Below, piece after piece: positions 62,297 to 64,000 of a stretch of 64,000 bases of DNA. A program made the position numbers and the translations under genes. Source of the stretch: an uncultured Desulfobacter sp. (lineage in GTDB: Bacteria; Desulfobacterota; Desulfobacteria; Desulfobacterales; Desulfobacteraceae). The stretch covers positions 4,920,501 to 4,984,500 of the forward strand of contig NZ_OY781882.1 of the NCBI RefSeq assembly GCF_963677125.1, read 5' to 3'. Within the stretch, counting starts at the first letter, position 1. The number at the start of each line of letters is the position of its first letter. The notes under the pieces were generated by a model, which was not told where the DNA came from, made no database searches, and saw only the letters and a list, made by a program, of their open reading frames with translations.

Positions 62297-64000
62297 ATGA
62301 AAATTTTTCAAACGGCTATTGTAGTTATTTCGATCTTGATTGCTATGAATCAATCCATAGCAGATAGTAAACAATCCGAAATATCATTGGAAACCATCAC
62401 TGTAACGGCAAATAAGCAGGAAGAAAATATCCAGGAAGTTCCAATGAGCATTACAGCCTTTGATGAGCTTATACTTGATGACAAGAATATTTCTTCTGTC
62501 AGTGAGTTGACCGATTACGTTCCAAATCTAATAATCAACCCTCAAGGCGTTTCAGGTGCGGCAAGACCCGTTATGAGGGGTATGTCGGCTGAATTAGGGA
62601 CAAGCAGTGTTTCAACTGCCATGTTCATTGACGGAATCCCGGTCTTAACTTTTGCCGGCTATGAAGATACGCTGCAGAATATTGAGCGAGTAGAGGTATT
62701 ACGCGGTCCCCAAGGGACCTTGTACGGAAAAAGTGCCGAAGTAGGTGTTATCAATATTATTACCCGTCAACCGGATAACACTTATCGTGGAAAAATTTCG
62801 GTTGATTGTGGAGAGGATTATAAAAAAGAAGTTGCTTTTAACGTGAGCGGCCCGATTGTTCAGGATAAGCTCTTTTTTGGACTGTCCGGACAATATTACG
62901 ACAAAAACGGTTTTATTAAAAATGGGTATACCGGCGATGAGGCAAATGATGAAGCACATTGGTTTGGAAAAGGCCAACTTAAATGGACGCCGATAGACGA
63001 TCTTGATATTAGCTTAATCTTTTCTCAGCTCGAATATGACAATGACGGCAACACCATGGGGTTGAGTGAAAACGGAGCCGCCGCTTTGGGATTGAAAGCT
63101 TCCGGTGACCGAGAAGTGTATTCTGATCTTGACACCATAGAGGAATCATACACCAACACTCAAGCCTTAAAAGTTAGTTACGATTTTAATGATACATTAA
63201 ATGTAACCTCAATCACTTCTCACCGCTTTTCTAAAACTGATTTCGATATTGATTATGATTTTAATCCGGTTGCATTATGGCCCGCATCGAATAACAACGA
63301 GTACGATAAAATTGCTCAGGAACTCAGGTTCGCATCAAATACGGAGAAGATGAGTTGGGTTGTCGGTATCTATTATGATAAAGACGATAATACAATTGAC
63401 GGTGCATGGTCTTCTTCAAAAACAAAGAGGGATCTTGGGGGCGAGGCCTACGCCCTTTTTGGCCAACTTCGTTACGCATTGACGCCCAAAATGGGTGTGA
63501 CCGGTGGCCTTCGTTATGAAACACAGGACAAAGACGCGCAGGATTATATCACCGGCAGCTCCTTTGATGATACCTGGGATGACATTGCGCCTAAATTCAG
63601 TGTGGATTATGCCATAACGGAACAGGTAATGGGGTACGCTACGGTTGCCAAAGGTTTCCGATCAGGTGGTTTTAATGTTTTTAGTACAGATTCAGAATAT
63701 GAAAGCTATGATAGTGAAGAGCTGTGGTCCTATGAGATAGGAATTAAAAGTCAACTTCTTGAAAACAGATTGATCGTAAACGGTGCACTATTTTACATGG
63801 ATATAGATGATATGCAGGTGACGGAGACAATCAATCCATGGACATACATAACCAATGCTGCTACTGCAGTCTCCTATGGCGCTGAACTGGAAGTACAGGT
63901 AAAAATTACACCTCAATTCACCATGACGGCAAACGTTGGTTATACTAATGTAGAATATGATGAATATAAGGATGACTCCGGCGACTATAGCGATAACAAG
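62297..64000 (+). CDS. TonB-dependent receptor, FyuA-like (partial)
   Basis: The first 568 residues of an outer-membrane receptor; the end lies outside the window. A signal peptide (residues ~1-22), the TonB box region (ETITVTANKQEE) and the plug domain (VEVLRGPQGTLYGKSAEVGVINIIT, residues ~133-157) are followed by beta-barrel strands. VLRGPQGTLYGKSA and the AKGFRSGGFN and NAATAVSYGAELE strands resemble FyuA, the yersiniabactin receptor. AAGGAG precedes the ATG. The gene is AT-rich and follows two AraC regulators. Confidence 0.9.
   Translation, partial: MKIFQTAIVVISILIAMNQSIADSKQSEISLETITVTANKQEENIQEVPMSITAFDELILDDKNISSVSELTDYVPNLIINPQGVSGAARPVMRGMSAELGTSSVSTAMFIDGIPVLTFAGYEDTLQNIERVEVLRGPQGTLYGKSAEVGVINIITRQPDNTYRGKISVDCGEDYKKEVAFNVSGPIVQDKLFFGLSGQYYDKNGFIKNGYTGDEANDEAHWFGKGQLKWTPIDDLDISLIFSQLEYDNDGNTMGLSENGAAALGLKASGDREVYSDLDTIEESYTNTQALKVSYDFNDTLNVTSITSHRFSKTDFDIDYDFNPVALWPASNNNEYDKIAQELRFASNTEKMSWVVGIYYDKDDNTIDGAWSSSKTKRDLGGEAYALFGQLRYALTPKMGVTGGLRYETQDKDAQDYITGSSFDDTWDDIAPKFSVDYAITEQVMGYATVAKGFRSGGFNVFSTDSEYESYDSEELWSYEIGIKSQLLENRLIVNGALFYMDIDDMQVTETINPWTYITNAATAVSYGAELEVQVKITPQFTMTANVGYTNVEYDEYKDDSGDYSDNK

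Overview
The window looks like a chromosomal segment of an anaerobic, probably sulfate-reducing member of the Desulfobacterota (Desulfobacteraceae-like). The basis is a tetraheme class III cytochrome c3, a molybdopterin oxidoreductase, selenium-associated YedF and LysR-type proteins, EpmA, and a Gram-negative envelope set (LpxC, Tat, secretin PilQ, class A PBP). This placement is inference from gene content. I see no rRNA, tRNA, CRISPR array, prophage or insertion sequence. Most of the window reads as core genome; the last 4 kb (AraC regulators and a TonB receptor) is more AT-rich and accessory-like.

Layout. 0.4-3.6 kb: a Trm112-type SAM methyltransferase and a molybdopterin oxidoreductase, closed by a strong hairpin. 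3.7-7.1 kb (minus): an RhlB-like helicase, tatB, tatC and cytochrome c3. 7.4-15.8 kb (plus): yggT, a DivIVA-like protein, a tandem array of a two-hairpin repeat, then pilT, pilU, a zinc-ribbon/receiver-like protein, a membrane protein, PBP1A and a SPOR protein. 15.8-21.2 kb (minus): an SPFH/zinc-ribbon protein, a second zinc-ribbon protein, a Dus enzyme, a lipoprotein, a YkgJ-type protein and YedF. 21.5-23.8 kb: a Fur-FeoA-FeoA fusion, an SH3b protein and a TPR protein. 24.3-27.1 kb (minus): a histidine kinase and a sigma54 activator, divergent from pilMNOPQ (27.4-32.7 kb). Then come a VAO/PCMH flavoprotein, serS-thrC-LysM-TPR (minus), 5-FTHF cyclo-ligase, a K+ channel, pcm, a DUF368 protein, an HD protein, hslO, comM/yifB, lpxC, DUF4390, ntrY, ntrX, rsmD, coaD, a LysR regulator, an enoyl-CoA hydratase, a hydantoinase-like ATPase, an HDAC-like hydrolase, epmA, a Cys-rich small protein, two AraC regulators and a partial TonB receptor.

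How the genes fit together. The type IV pilus theme recurs: the alignment complex and secretin (pilMNOPQ), two retraction-type ATPases (pilT, pilU), and a two-component pair placed like PilS/PilR. A second theme is the envelope (PBP1A, SPOR, LpxC, PopT-like DUF368, Tat, NtrYX). The SPFH operon and the Fur-FeoA-FeoA protein are the least ordinary protein-coding parts.

The most distinctive non-coding feature is a family of roughly 100-bp two-hairpin repeats (seven copies, one of them cut by the window edge), plus a second 127-bp palindromic element with a shrunken derivative. Several copies begin at, inside or just after the stop codon of the upstream gene, and in coaD the repeat supplies the last codons and the stop.
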